64,000 nucleotides of DNA, taken from positions 82,795 to 146,794 of the forward strand of contig KV425555.1 in NCBI GenBank assembly GCA_001632425.1. Direction: 5' to 3'. Positions 46,776-58,135 of this stretch are shown here, one piece after another. Position numbers and translations under genes: made by a program. Source of the DNA: Neolentinus lepideus HHB14362 ss-1. Lineage: Eukaryota; Basidiomycota; Agaricomycetes; Gloeophyllales; Gloeophyllaceae. The first letter of the stretch is position 1. Each line of letters starts with the position of its first letter. Below the pieces are notes generated by a model that was not told where the DNA came from, searched no databases, and worked only from the letters and a program-made list of their open reading frames with translations.

Positions 46776-47645
46776 ATGACCCAGATGGAGTTAACGACAA
46801 AACGACCCTTTGACTTTCCTCCTGAGATTCTGCGTGATGTTTTCGAGCTTGCGGCGGAGGACCATCGCGTCACTGCACTGTCATTGCAGCTTGTCTCCAG
46901 TTGGGTCAGGCAATGGACCGACCCTATCATCTACCATACGGTCGTCCTCGAGACAAACAAGGCTCTCTCCAGCTTCCTCTCCGCAATCTCGCGGAAATCA
47001 ACTGACTTCATCGAGATGCGCGTCAAGCACCTCGGGATCTTTGCCATGGGCCCCATTCATCACATCGACAAGGTCATTTCTGCGTGTTCCGGCGTGAAAA
47101 GCCTTGCGTGTGGCTTCCCCTTGCCCGGATACGCGCGCATCGGCGGAGCGAAAACTGTCAAGTCCATCGAGCCCCGCGAACAGCATTTGCTAGGCGTATC
47201 CTGTCGTGACGGTTGGGATCCATCACTCATCGGCGCTTCAGTCACCCATTTGCGCATTCACATCACAGGAAATACAATGGACCCTGAACATTTCAGTCGC
47301 CTTCGAAAATTAAAGTCTCTTTCACACCTTGCGATCGTTTATAGACGAGGAACCTCCGACGCCGCCGTGGTTGTTGCGGACATGCGCAGTCTTGTTGATA
47401 CCCTTGGGCTAGAGTTGGTGCTTATTCAAATCGCGGGCTCTGGAAACACCGCGCACGAGAACGAGGTGAAAGAGCTAAACTGGCTTGCCGAGTCTCCAAA
47501 GGGAGATATCAGGCTTGTCGCTGAGAAGGCACCGATTTCGACGGTCCGCGAGTGGGAGTGGGCGTCTCGCAGTGGCTCGGGAATATGGGACCGCGCCGGG
47601 AAGGAAGTCCACAGGCGGCGCCAACGATTGAGTGTGAAAGCTTGA
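46776..47645 (+). CDS. small F-box-like protein (single exon)
   Basis: 289 residues in one uninterrupted exon, unusual for this window. The N terminus MTQMELTTKRPFDFPPEILR, followed by DVFELAAEDHRVTALSLQL and VSSWVRQWTDPIIYHTVVL, is the F-box-like pattern common in mushroom-forming fungi. The rest has weak leucine-rich features (VTHLRIHITG, LSHLAIVYRR) and no catalytic motif. A role in ubiquitin targeting is inferred only. Confidence 0.75.
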   Translation: MTQMELTTKRPFDFPPEILRDVFELAAEDHRVTALSLQLVSSWVRQWTDPIIYHTVVLETNKALSSFLSAISRKSTDFIEMRVKHLGIFAMGPIHHIDKVISACSGVKSLACGFPLPGYARIGGAKTVKSIEPREQHLLGVSCRDGWDPSLIGASVTHLRIHITGNTMDPEHFSRLRKLKSLSHLAIVYRRGTSDAAVVVADMRSLVDTLGLELVLIQIAGSGNTAHENEVKELNWLAESPKGDIRLVAEKAPISTVREWEWASRSGSGIWDRAGKEVHRRRQRLSVKA

Positions 47646-47977
47646 TACTGTAAGGTGTGTTCGCATCGATATTCTCTAGTAACGATCCATTGCTTATCCA
47701 TTGTCAATCATTTCCGCAGTTATACGATAATACCCAGTACCCCCGAAACGTTGAACTATCAAACGTCTGGATGGTACTCATATCGCCGCGGAGGATTCTG
47801 TATCCATACTTTCATCTAGCTCGCTTTGCTTCTGCTTCCATGTCCCTGCCGTCCGGATTGCCGGGTTACATCAGAATGCCGTTAGTACTTGCCCACGATT
47901 GTACCAGTCATATCTGGTTCCGTTAGCCCCCTTGATAATGGAAACATCCTGGCGACCGGTTTTCATTATGCCATCTG
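47646..47977. other. convergent intergenic interval
   Basis: 332 bp between the F-box and alpha/beta hydrolase 3' ends. Nothing recognised. Confidence 0.4.
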
Positions 47978-49378
47978 TCAAGCTAAACTAGCGAAGAGCT
48001 CCATGGTTTCCGCAGGACGGTCCCAATGAGCCTGCACCACATGCCCACTCAGAAGTCAGCGAGAGAGCTGTCCAGGCTGCAAGTAGACTTACGAAATGAT
48101 TCCCTGCCAGACTATGCATCTCCAGCGATCGCCCTTTACCACCACTCTCCAAAAACTTCTCAACATCCGCCCCAATCCTCCACGCCCCATACGGCATCTC
48201 TAATATACTCTCCTCGCACCAAATCAGCTTCATCTTCAGCCTCGGAAACATCTTTGCATGCCCCTCGTCGAACCATACCTTCCTAGCGTTGTCCTTGTAC
48301 ACGTCTGTGTTCACGAACCGGAGCTGCCCGTCCACACGAGTCAACGCCTCAGGGAACGTGAGCGCTTGTAGTTCCGCCTGTGTGAAGCGGTAGAGCGTTG
48401 GTTTCTTGTTCGGCGGAGGGTCTGAGGGGGGGTTGGGCGTGAGGCCCGAGAAGGCGCGCGAGGCAAGGTCGGGATGCTGGTAGTAGGACGTGATCCAGAC
48501 GTTGAAAAGCGCCACGCGGTCTTCTAGAGTGGGGATGGACATGTCACGTAGGGGATGATATATCTCTTGGTTCACGGGGTAGCCGAATATGTACGGAGGG
48601 CTATCTACGGGAACGTCAGCTAGTGTCTACTGCATCATGAGGGTGTGTGATTCTCACTCACCATATACTATGTAGGTTCTGAAGTAATCACGGAACAGAT
48701 TTTTGTCCTCGTCAGGCATTAGGTCGAGGTTCGCAACCACAGACAGACCGGTCGCATTGGCAGACGACCATGCCAAAACCGCCAGTCCACCCGGGGCACC
48801 GTCTTCGCCTATCGCTGGTATAGCTGTCGTGCGAATGTACCATGCAAGGAAGGCAGCAAGCCCGATCCCAAGATCTTGGATAATGTCAGCTTGGTCTTCC
48901 TTGCTGGCACTACGGACTTTGCCTAGTTCCTCCGGCGTAGAGGGTGTGGTACCGGGATAGTCTTGTCTGTTGACCAAGACTATGCGTAGGTTGTACTGGG
49001 TAGCTAGAGCTACCAGCTTGTGGAACACGGCTAGTCGAATTTGTAAGACGCAGTGAGACATGCTGCGGAGTGAGGATGTACGAACCGCTGTGGTAACTTG
49101 TGCCATGGACAATGACCAGAGTAGTATACTCTGTCGCATTCGGGGGCGCTCCACAATCTTCATAGTAGAATTGAACGCCCTTAGTGCCTACGGGATCAGA
49201 GATCATGTCAGTGGAGTTGCAGTATTCTTGACAGATGTTGTCAGCTTACGGGGCAGGTAATTTCGGTGTGCTGTAAATGTCCTGCCAGTCAGATGTCGCC
49301 CGCAATACGTCTAAGGCTCACAAAGCTACGGAGAGCCGCGAGGAGGGCTAACAATAGCATGAGATTCGCCTTGGTCAT
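47978..49378 (-). CDS. alpha/beta-hydrolase fold protein, probably secreted or membrane-anchored
   Basis: Serine-hydrolase-like enzyme of unknown substrate. The first exon MTKANLMLLLALLAALRSF is a signal peptide or anchor; the first intron has two plausible splice choices. The fold core is TKGVQFYYEDCGAPPN, TTLVIVHGTSYHS (oxyanion HG), FHKLVALATQYNLRIVLVN and RQDYPGT. The nucleophile strand is GGLAVLAWSSANATGLS, with Ser in A-W-S-S-A rather than G-x-S-x-G. The catalytic His is in GNHFAHWDRP, formed across the last intron. The stop is at 47978-47980. The triad is plausibly complete, but the elbow is atypical. Confidence 0.8.
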
Positions 49379-49853
49379 GGAGCTTCAGGAATGCGCCCAA
49401 GGAAGACTGCTGCTTCTAATCCGAGTCAGGACGAGTCTCACGGGACCATGACTGAGAGAGCTGCTAGTGCTGGTACTGTTAGCTGATTATCTGTGTCACG
49501 GGGACCAGAAGGGACGGAGTGGCGATCGAGATCATGCATACTTTGAACGCTGGTGATTGTTGCACGAAAGGGAAATAATATCATTGTAGGATGTACAACC
49601 AGGAGACTCGGTATCCTGGGAATAAATAGTGAATAATGAGGCTTGGCGGGAGAAAGGAAGCTTCAGCGTATGAATGAAGTCACCTATAGCTACAGTGGAT
49701 GTATTATACAGTTGGTTCTACTTGCACAATGTTTTGCTGACGCTCAGCCGGCTGACCCGTTATTAATGATGCTGACAATAAATAACCTAACTGAAGATCC
49801 TAAGTCTATGTGTCAATACACCTCTGATGCAATGGATACTCACCCTTACAAAC
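49379..49853. other. intergenic, no gene seen
   Basis: 475 bp between the hydrolase start and the 3' end of the large Zn2Cys6 gene. Nothing recognised. Confidence 0.4.
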
Positions 49854-52800
49854 TCAACTGTACCATGGGCCCCTTCCCCGTGGTGCACTGCGGTACATAC
49901 CACCGGAATGGGATTGCGGCGGAGGGGCGTTCCCGCCGAAATCGTCCCATCTGTCAACAACGAACGTATAATATCCAACTTATTAGGAGAAAACACCGGC
50001 GTACCTATAATCTCCCCTTGTAAACTCTCTAAGCCTGTCCTCGACTTGTTCTGGATGAGTATTCCGCACAGCTGACGTACTAAAGCCAGGATGACCATGT
50101 GGAAGGTGTCCCTCGAGAGAAATTTGCTGATAACGATGATTCCTTAAATCAGGATATTCACTGCTGTGCCAGGCTTGGATCGGCGGATGCTGGGTGGCAT
50201 TGCTTCGCGGACGACCTGCGTTGCTAATAAAAGGAAGCGGACGCTCTGTGAACGTAAAGGCTTGGGCCGTAGGCGGTTGCATCGGCACGTGACGTCGGTA
50301 CATGACCAAGTCCGGCATTGACGACGCTCCTCGTAACACCTGCAGATCCTCATCTTCGTTCAAAGGCTCTGATTTGGGTACAGTACGTAGCCTTGCGTCG
50401 GCATGCGATGACGGCTGTCCGTGATAGAATGCACGTTGTTCAGAGAACAAAGTTGCGGATCTGGGAGGTACCGGATACGATGTTTCTGGCCTGGTCGGCG
50501 AGACAGTATCTTCGGAGGTTCCCTTATAGTCCAAGCGTCTCTTGCGAGATGGAGTGACTTGACTCCCGGTAGTCGACAGAGAGCGGTCAGGCATCCTTGG
50601 ATGATGAGTCGACGGTCCAGGTTCAGCCATGTAGCGTTCAGTATATAGTGAGTAATCGAAGGTCGAAGGCAGCGAGTTCTTGAGTTGGGTCCTATAGTGC
50701 CATCAGCGACCGCAGTCAGTGTTGCCAATTGTACAATATACTCACAAATGAGTGGCAGCCATCGACCATCTATCGGATGCATACTCTAAAGCTCGAAGGA
50801 AAACAGCCACATCCGAGAGTAGAGACTGGATTTCCGGGATGGTCATCATATCTACCGTTGGTTCGTACGGACTGTGAGCCTCCATTGTCTGCTTCGCTTT
50901 GATGTCCCAAACATTCATAAGGAGGAGAGCGGCACAGATGTGGGAGACACTGATCAGATTGTATACGTTAGAGAATCCGCGCTGAAGCTGGGTGGCAATA
51001 ATGCGGGCGCATTCTCTGGCAGCCTCAGTGCAGATAGCGAGCTCCGAGTTCTCCATTCCGGGCGAACCTGGGTAATGCTGGGACTCGGGTGGGGCATCGG
51101 GGGCTCTAATGAATGGGCGATATATCATAATTCGCGCTAGGTGGTATGTAGTGAAAAGAGTGACGGCTTGATTAGCAAATGTCTTGTTTTCCATGGTAGA
51201 TGACCATCGGACTGCATGCCGAGAGTGGAAGTGAGCGGATACACCATACGGAGTGAAGTACCTTACGGTGAGCGGGCACTGTCTCATACCACTGGGCCAG
51301 GGCGGCATTCATTTTCTTGACCATGCGAGAACGCCAGTCAGGTCCCAGTAAGCGAAGCAAGCCTTGCGATTTGTCCACGGCATACTAGAGACTGGTCAGC
51401 TGGAGATGATCGAAGCCGGCGGAGGAAACGTACAAAGGTCCGCACGGTGAAGGCGGTGATTTGTGTCAATCTGACCCACGAATTGAAAGCGGTGACAAGT
51501 GATGGTTTCCCAGGAGGTTGTCGGAAGGCGAGGTTGGCATCTGGGGGCTCCCAGTATTCGTCGTCTACTTCCAATGGTAAATCGATGTCGAAACTAGAAT
51601 GGCCCACGTAAGCCTCGAGCCAACAGACCAAGAACAGATGCATAGACAACTAACTCCTCGTCCCTGGTGCAGCATGTTCTTCCTAGAGATGCACTTGTGA
51701 TTCTGTCGAACGCCACTAGAAGCCACCATGCGCGTTTCCAAAGTTCGGCCTTGACTTGAGGGACATTGTTGTATGCCTTTCTGCGATGAATACCCTTGTC
51801 CTGGGCCTTTCGCACTCCGATTTCGATGGCCAGCCATGAGTTTGGGTAGTGGCTGGTTCCCCAAAGAAACATCGCGATCAACTATTTAGCACCGAGATTG
51901 GTAGCACATCAGGATACATTTCAGAAGCAACGAGGACGGATCTTACGTACAGTGCAAGACTGGATTTCGAACAGAGTCGCCGGCTGCAGGATGCTGCGTT
52001 TGACCGCAATGATATCTTGATGATATGTGAATGAGAGGTGTCAATGAATTCGGCATAGCATGGGACTTTACCAACGACGACATTATGGTACTTCCATCCG
52101 GCCGTGCGCCACTTTAGCTTCGGGATCTCCTCCGCAGTCGGGGCATGCGGAAGACCACAAGTAACAGAATTCACGTCACAGAGCACTCGCTCGTCATCAG
52201 ACCACCGACTAGCGACCGCAAACATCGCAAAACACATGCAAGTGAACCATACGTCGTTGTGGTGACAACCAGACACCCATAGCTTGTGGAAAGTAGGCCA
52301 ATGGAGGAGTGGAAACTGCACATTTGCATGTTGAAAATACAACGAGATGAGGCTCTCAGCAAGTTCGGGGGGAGGCATGTTAGCCGAGACCATAGAGGCG
52401 AAGTGTTCGGGACCAATATGCACGCCTTCGAATGCGATCTCCCACTGGGTGACAAGGTGTCAATACACGGAAAAAATAGAACATGTCAAGAGGATCGCAT
52501 GACAACGCTATCAAGCGACCAGCTAACGTCATTCAACAGACGGGTTGAATGATAGAAAGAGCTCTTGGCATGGCATAGACGTACAGAACACGTACCGATG
52601 GCATGACCCAGAACTCCTTGCGTTTTTCAGGAGATTTTCGACGAAGTTGTTGCGATGATGATGTGTTGGACATCTGTCCCAGTGACTGGACTCAGCTACA
52701 CATTGCGCGTCCTCTGTAACGACCGTACCTCCGTCATATGCCTCAACTTCATTCTGCGGGCGGAACCAACGAGGCGTATACTGCTACTCTTGCCATGAAA

Positions 52801-53906
52801 GCGACGCCAGCAGCAGGGTATGGCTTCACTCTCAGAGAGCTCATTCTCCGATAGGTCCATAGTGAAACTGTCTTGTGCCACACCTTGATCTTGGACCATG
52901 ATCCGCTTTACCTCTTTCCCATAGTCCAATTCACCGTAACATTCAGAATCAGACGTCGTGGAGTCGTCGGAAAACATTGACTCATTGTCCGAATAGACGT
53001 CATCTGTGGTCTGACGGTCTGGTGCACTGGATAACATAGGACGGGAAATGAAAGGCCGTGGGGATCCCGCGATAGATGAAGACGCCCAGTCTGGGCCGGC
53101 GACAGTAACTGCGAAACTGGAAGCCAGGTAACCGGATGTAAAGGTAGGAGTGCTGGTCGAACGCCGAATTGGGCGGTTAGCGGATATGCTGACTTGGGGT
53201 GAACGTGATTTTCTCCCTGGGTGCTCATTTCTCCAAGAATCGCGGACGACAGGGGGACCAAGCACATCGGAAAAGTCGACATCAGGTCGGAGCTATAGAA
53301 CGTATTTCAGAGACCAGGGTTGGCAGGCTGGGATGATGTATAGTAGTCCGAGAGAATTTATGCAGCTTATCTGCATCGAGTTCTTCGGCGAGATGGAGAG
53401 GTAGCGACAGAAAGTAGTCCAAATAGCAGGTATTGCACTAAATCCAGAATCAGAGCTTACCTTCTGTAAGTATGCCTCTAAATTTTCAACCCTATCCTCC
53501 AGCGCTGTCACGTATCTGTACAGCCGAACATTATGTTACAAAGCATCAAAGATGGTGTGCATTCGTGACTAACGCTTTGGGAGGGCCGCGGGGCTTTGAG
53601 CTCTCGCTGCCAGATTACATCGTAGTGAGGCCATGTCGCCGTGGTTAGAGCCAAGACAACGTACACGTATGTGCAGCTTTTCTGGTTCTGGATACAGTTG
53701 GTGCATATATTTCCCGGCGTTTTGGGGCCGTCGCATCTTGTCTTGCGTCGCCGACAAAAGTCACAAGCTCTTTCTATCTTGCGCTTCTGGCTTGTGGGCG
53801 AAGAAGATTGGGAATGACGGAGGGCGGTAGATGGAGGGCCAGACTGGGCATCTTCAATATTGATGACATTGGTTGAATAAGGAGAGTAATGTTCGGAATG
53901 GCGCAT
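49854..53906 (-). CDS. Zn2Cys6 transcription factor with fungal_trans domain
   Basis: Full-length fungal regulator. It starts MRHSEHYSPYSTNVINIEDA at 53906. The zinc cluster has spacing CX2CX6CX9CX2CX6C (ERACDFCRRRKTRCDGPKTP ... CTNCIQNQKSCTY, about 53690-53790). It is followed by a coiled-coil linker (YVTALEDRVENLEAYLQK, across introns). Next is a Ser/acid-rich region, then the fungal_trans middle domain: LISLYFQHANVQFPLLHWPT, MCFAMFAVASRWSDDE, KAELWKRAWWLLVAFDRITS, and DEEFDIDLPLEVDDEYWEPP across an intron. The C-terminal disordered region ends with a small exon reading WDDFGGNAPPPQSHSGGMYR, with the stop at 49854-49856. Architecture resembles XlnR/AraR-like sugar-responsive regulators, but I cannot assign targets. 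A decayed GH43 gene lies upstream. Confidence 0.88.
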
Positions 53907-55149
53907 TAAAGGAAAGTAATAGAAAGGGGGGTAAGAGGTGGGGGGACGAGAGGATGATGGCTAGGGAGGTAAAAGCATTCTGTATATAGATCAATAAAGG
54001 TGCTTAAGAGGGTAAGTGCAGGAAGATTCGACAACCGTTGTAACCGTCCGCGATGAGATCTTGGCAATCCGAGATCTGCCGGCTAAAAGTACACTCCGGA
54101 AGCGACCGGAAGTTCTTTCAACTTGTGTTTGAACTTTGTCGTATTTCTGTGTCCACCGTGCTCTACAGTGGCATAGATAGTTCCAGACCCTATTATTACT
54201 ACATCCGAGTCCGTTCCCTCGTATCCACATGAGGTTTGATTGGCCTCATGATTATCAACCCACTGTTGCCAAATTGTATCGCGGTACCGAGCCGGCGTTC
54301 TCTTCTCCTTCCGCAGTCCATCAAGCTCAACGGCATATTACGTACTCCAATCATCCCGAACGGCCAGTCTGTGTAAGCGTGGGGCGCTGTTCACAGCTAC
54401 CAAATGCGCATCACCGAGCCTGCGCTCTACAGACAGCCGGTGGCTCGGAATGCGCAGCAGTACAGCAGAAACTTTGCCGAGAAATGAGAAAAGAAACTCT
54501 GCCGGGAAATGAGAAAATTAACTCTTTCCATTGGGCAAGATAAGATTAGCCCCGATGGGGCCTCTCCGTTGTGCCCTGCCCGCGTGCCTGAAGTCAGAAG
54601 ATATGACGTTGGGCGCACCCCATTACTGCACGGCTAAACGGTCGTGCGTACCTCCCATGCGCAAGTTAAACTGTTTAATGACAAGCACTGGTTGAGTAAG
54701 GAGGTAGAGGATTCGCGGAACCGAGGCGTTCTATTCTCACCTCGCCACATATTTAGATATGAACCCCTCGCCAGCACTGCATTGTACCGCAGGAAGACCT
54801 CGGTGTCCTGCGGTTCGAAGGATGATCTCTGATTCGTATAATTAGTTCGATCAATCGCAGTTGCTCTGCACCTGTTGTCGATCGCGAGGCCCGCTCTCCT
54901 TCCGAAGTATCTGATGCCCACTATGCGTTACTGAAACATGGTTGCCAGGACAGCGGGGCGTCCACAGGGACGGATTGGAAGCGTTGATGGTTGAGTGGTA
55001 TTCAGGAACATGTGGCTACAACTTCGCAAACTCGGACTGTCACTTGATACGGTGGGTGACAGTACGGCGAGTAACCGAAGAAACACCGCTCAAAGGCTCG
55101 TCAAAACCTACGCCATGTCCGCTGAGAGTGAGCCAAAATCGAAACGAAT
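53907..55149. other. intergenic, no intact gene; contains a 25-bp tandem duplication
   Basis: About 1.2 kb upstream of the Zn2Cys6 gene. At 54468-54517 a 25-bp unit beginning gaaactttgccgagaaatga is repeated twice with two substitutions. No conserved protein was recognised. The 3' remains of the GH43 gene may extend into the right part. Confidence 0.5.
54468..54517. repeat. 25-bp tandem duplication
   Basis: Two adjacent 25-bp copies (54468-54492 and 54493-54517), identical except for two positions. Confidence 0.8.
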
Positions 55150-56537
55150 GGAACTGCTTACTGATGTCCAATAAATGTCGTTCAAACCGAAACTTGCATA
55201 CAAGTCGTTGTAGTGGGAGAGAGATTGGACCAGCACGTAGTTGTACGCCAAGACGTCGCCCAGTTGATTGCCCCTGAACACGAGTTGGCCTCCCGGGTAT
55301 AGTTTACCGTGTAGACGTTGCCATGTGAAACGAAGACCAGCATTCCCTCGGACTTACGTATGTCTACACTGGACCGATCGACATAAAGACAGCTCAGAGA
55401 GGACGATCGTCCGGCAAAAACCTACCACCATGAAACGAAATCCATGAGATGATGCTAGTTGATAAGACGACGGAAGTACTTTACGGTCGTCTCCAGGCGG
55501 TAGTAAATTATGAGGATTAAAGCCACAAGTTCCTGATGAAGTTCTGTCTTCAACACACGCTATGACAATTTTATTTCACGGACGTACCGCTGCTGACGAT
55601 TAGATAGTAGGACTGGTCTTGCCACCATGATGTGAAGGACCCTTCTCCAGGATGTCGAGCTGTAGCGTTATAAGATAGCTGCATACGCTGGCTGACCAGG
55701 GTTTGCAAATTCAGCCCAAGTTCGACCTGGACATTATTCTAAGGATATTCTTCACTGACCCAGGAAATTGAACCTAGGAAGCGTGAGTTTATCTGGGTCT
55801 CTAGACGGTAGAAAATCTTACCAAACGACAATCACGGTAACCGTCAGCACCAATGTTCAAATTTGGGCCGACACGGTTGTGTTCGTCACCGGTCGTGGAG
55901 TTGATAACCAGTCCGTGATCTGTCCATGTACCAGGATTTCATGGTAAAGCTCGTTGCTAACCCGATTGCCGAATTCTTCGAGCCGAACGTAGACATTGAG
56001 TAGTGGATAATATCGACTGTTGTAGGATGACACATCTGGTGCCATATTTCACTGCGGCCGGCTATTCACATCGAGAGACAACGCCACAACATCGGATATT
56101 GAATCAGATAAATAGTAGGAACTCGCGAAGCTGGCTCGTGGAATTAGTATTGGGTAAGACAGAGCCAATTTCTGTCCAGGGCCTAGGCAAATGATAAACA
56201 GCTCGGAAGATATGCCAAAGAAGGTGTAGCGTCACCCTTGGATTCGCTCCGCTATTAGAATGTCAGTCTGATCATGAGTCGTGAACAGAAAATATCTTCC
56301 ATCACTCTGTCGCCGAATCATGTTAGGGTCGTACACAAGGAAGAAGGGTCTTCCCGCAGTAAAGGATAGGGGAAAGAAGTCTCCGCAGCAGCACTTGGCA
56401 TCCCAGTTGTATTGGAAGATATTGCGAAGAGAAGTGAGCACAATAGGGCCCTGGGCATCTTGACGTGCGAATACCGATACAATAATGCCTAACGAGAACA
56501 TTGATAGCTGAGATACAAGTGAGAATAAGCTGGTCAT
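55150..56537 (-). pseudogene. GH43 (arabinanase-like) secreted glycoside hydrolase, decayed
   Basis: Remains of a GH43 five-bladed propeller enzyme that cleaves alpha-L-arabinan-type polymers. The start MTSLFSLVSQLSMFSLGIIV (56537) is a signal peptide. VYDPNMIRRQSDGRYFLFTT carries the catalytic-base Asp. An intron then gives GPWTEIGSVLPN. APDVSSYNSRYY, YSMSTFGSKNSAIGLATS and GTWTDHGLVINSTTGDEHNR follow in three different frames within one continuous exon region (about 55880-56050). RHPGEGSFTSWWQDQSYYLI (with the catalytic Glu), TCGFNPHNLLPPGD, SHGNVY and PGGQLVF follow with more frame changes. An in-frame TAG lies at about 55739-55741 and another codon near 55830 reads TGA where Trp is expected. 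Frameshifts this dense cannot all be introns, so the gene is most likely dead. Poor assembly is a less likely alternative. Confidence 0.72.
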
Positions 56538-57259
56538 CGGACCGCGAAATAGTCATAGAGCGAACTTGTGGTGCTTGTAATTACCACACGAGCAGGTCCG
56601 TTTTACAACGTTGACGATGGCCAGCAAGGATTATCCTGAGCACGGATCGACGGAAGCAGGTCAGCAGGACGCGCAGGTCTCAAGCGCTCACCGGCAACAC
56701 TATTAGTACGTCGGTCTTCCCAAGGTACAGTCAATGGCTGAGCAGACGTCGCATGAGCGTTCTGAACCTCGATGCTTCCGTATGATGCTGATGTCGTTGC
56801 CTAACCAATATAGTCAGATTGCAGTGAGAAGAAGCCAAAACGCCGGTGCAGTTCTACGGCATTGAGATGGACATGGTCCAAGTGCAATATGAACAGGCTT
56901 TGAATAGGCTTTGGCTCTTGTCGCCGACGCGCGAAGTCCAATTTGTGGCTGAGAATAGAGGTCATGCGTGGATGGCACGTGATGCTTTGAGAGATGTTTC
57001 GGTCTTGCTCCGGTGGACCCCGGTGCTCGTCTTGGCTCAGCCTTGTCTCAATAAGCAAGTACCTTGCAAGTCTTCCGTCTACACATCTAGTACTGTATTC
57101 ACTTCTAAGATCGTCGTTGCTTCTGACTTGCCTATCTTATTTCATATCGGACGCACATTTTGTGCAAGGTACGTTCATCTAGGTCGTAATTCCGATATCA
57201 CTTTCTAACGATCGCTGCAGCCCTAAGTGCTGTTGTATAAGGTCATTCCGAAGTTAAAA
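56538..57259. other. intergenic, no gene recognised
   Basis: 0.7 kb between the GH43 remains and SDHAF4. A plus-strand open frame at 56846-57208 has no motif I recognise and overlaps an equally open minus frame. Confidence 0.35.
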
Positions 57260-57673
57260 ATGCTAGCACGTCTTATTTGGACGCATGGGGCGCGCCTGGC
57301 ACGTCCAGCTCCTGAAGTGTCGTCAAAGACACCCTGGTCATGTCGTAATATGTCATCGCGACCTTCTGTATCTATACATCAACCCCAGCCTTTGGCACGC
57401 CCTTCCCCACCACCTCTGCCGGCAGAGCAGCAGCAGGAGTTCGAAGAATTGGTTCGGGCTGCGCAAGCGCCATTATCCAGGCCGTCGGCTCGATCAGAAG
57501 CAGAGGCACAGCTTGCCATGCACCCAGATGCTCGAGCACCTCTAAGAGCCGAGTTTGAGGGTGAAGTCAACCCTAGTACAGGGGAGATTGGTGGGCCGAA
57601 GAGGGAGCCTGTGAAGAAGTGGCGAGACGATGAAGGCGACTGGAGCTTCAAAGGACGGGTCTCTGATTTCTGA
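57260..57673 (+). CDS. SDHAF4: Succinate dehydrogenase assembly factor 4 (SDHAF4/Sdh8, DUF1674)
   Basis: Mitochondrial matrix chaperone that binds flavinated SDHA during complex II assembly. Single exon, 137 residues. MLARLIWTHGARLARPAPEV is a basic, Ser/Arg/Leu-rich targeting sequence. The middle is Pro/Ala/Glu-rich. The C-terminal signature NPSTGEIGGPKREPVKKW then GDWSFKGRVSDF is the DUF1674 hallmark and ends the protein as in other members. An upstream in-frame ATG at 57227 would add 11 residues; 57260 gives the better presequence. Confidence 0.93.
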   Translation: MLARLIWTHGARLARPAPEVSSKTPWSCRNMSSRPSVSIHQPQPLARPSPPPLPAEQQQEFEELVRAAQAPLSRPSARSEAEAQLAMHPDARAPLRAEFEGEVNPSTGEIGGPKREPVKKWRDDEGDWSFKGRVSDF

Positions 57674-58125
57674 GGGTGAGAACCATCGGTCCACATGTAC
57701 GAGAAAGACACTTGTGACGTTGTGCGCTTTTTGTAAAGCTCATGTCCAAATTGGATTACTCAATGGCTATATACGCCAATCTGAGCTGTGATTGAGTTCG
57801 TCGGGTACAATTGTGACTTCGCGGTGTCATGCCAGCGTTGTACACATATAGTTGACTCCTCCGGATTTCTACATTTGGGTGGTCTTTTCACTTCATCTTA
57901 TTGAGGAGCATTTAGCGAAAGATGCGGAACCACAGATATGGCGTGCTTTGCTCGCGCTTGCAATATATAGCTGATATCATGAACCGTCAAAGCTGCTTGT
58001 AGCGGAAAGCAAGATTGAGATCCTATTCTTAGGTTACGACTAATGCTCAGGGTGTTTGCAGGCAACGAGGAACCGTATTTGATATCCTGCTGCATTTCGC
58101 TTGAGCACACTGTACAATCTATATA
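57674..58125. other. intergenic, no gene seen
   Basis: About 450 bp left of the inverted-repeat element, no recognised feature. Confidence 0.4.
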
Positions 58126-58135
58126 CGGATGAGTG
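58126..58135. repeat. target-site duplication, left copy
   Basis: cggatgagtg, identical to 58931-58940. The two copies exactly flank the inverted-repeat element. Confidence 0.75.

Noticed and set aside
56846..57208. 120-residue plus-strand open frame before SDHAF4
   Set aside because: No motif recognised, and the opposite strand is equally open over the first half. Not enough to call a gene.
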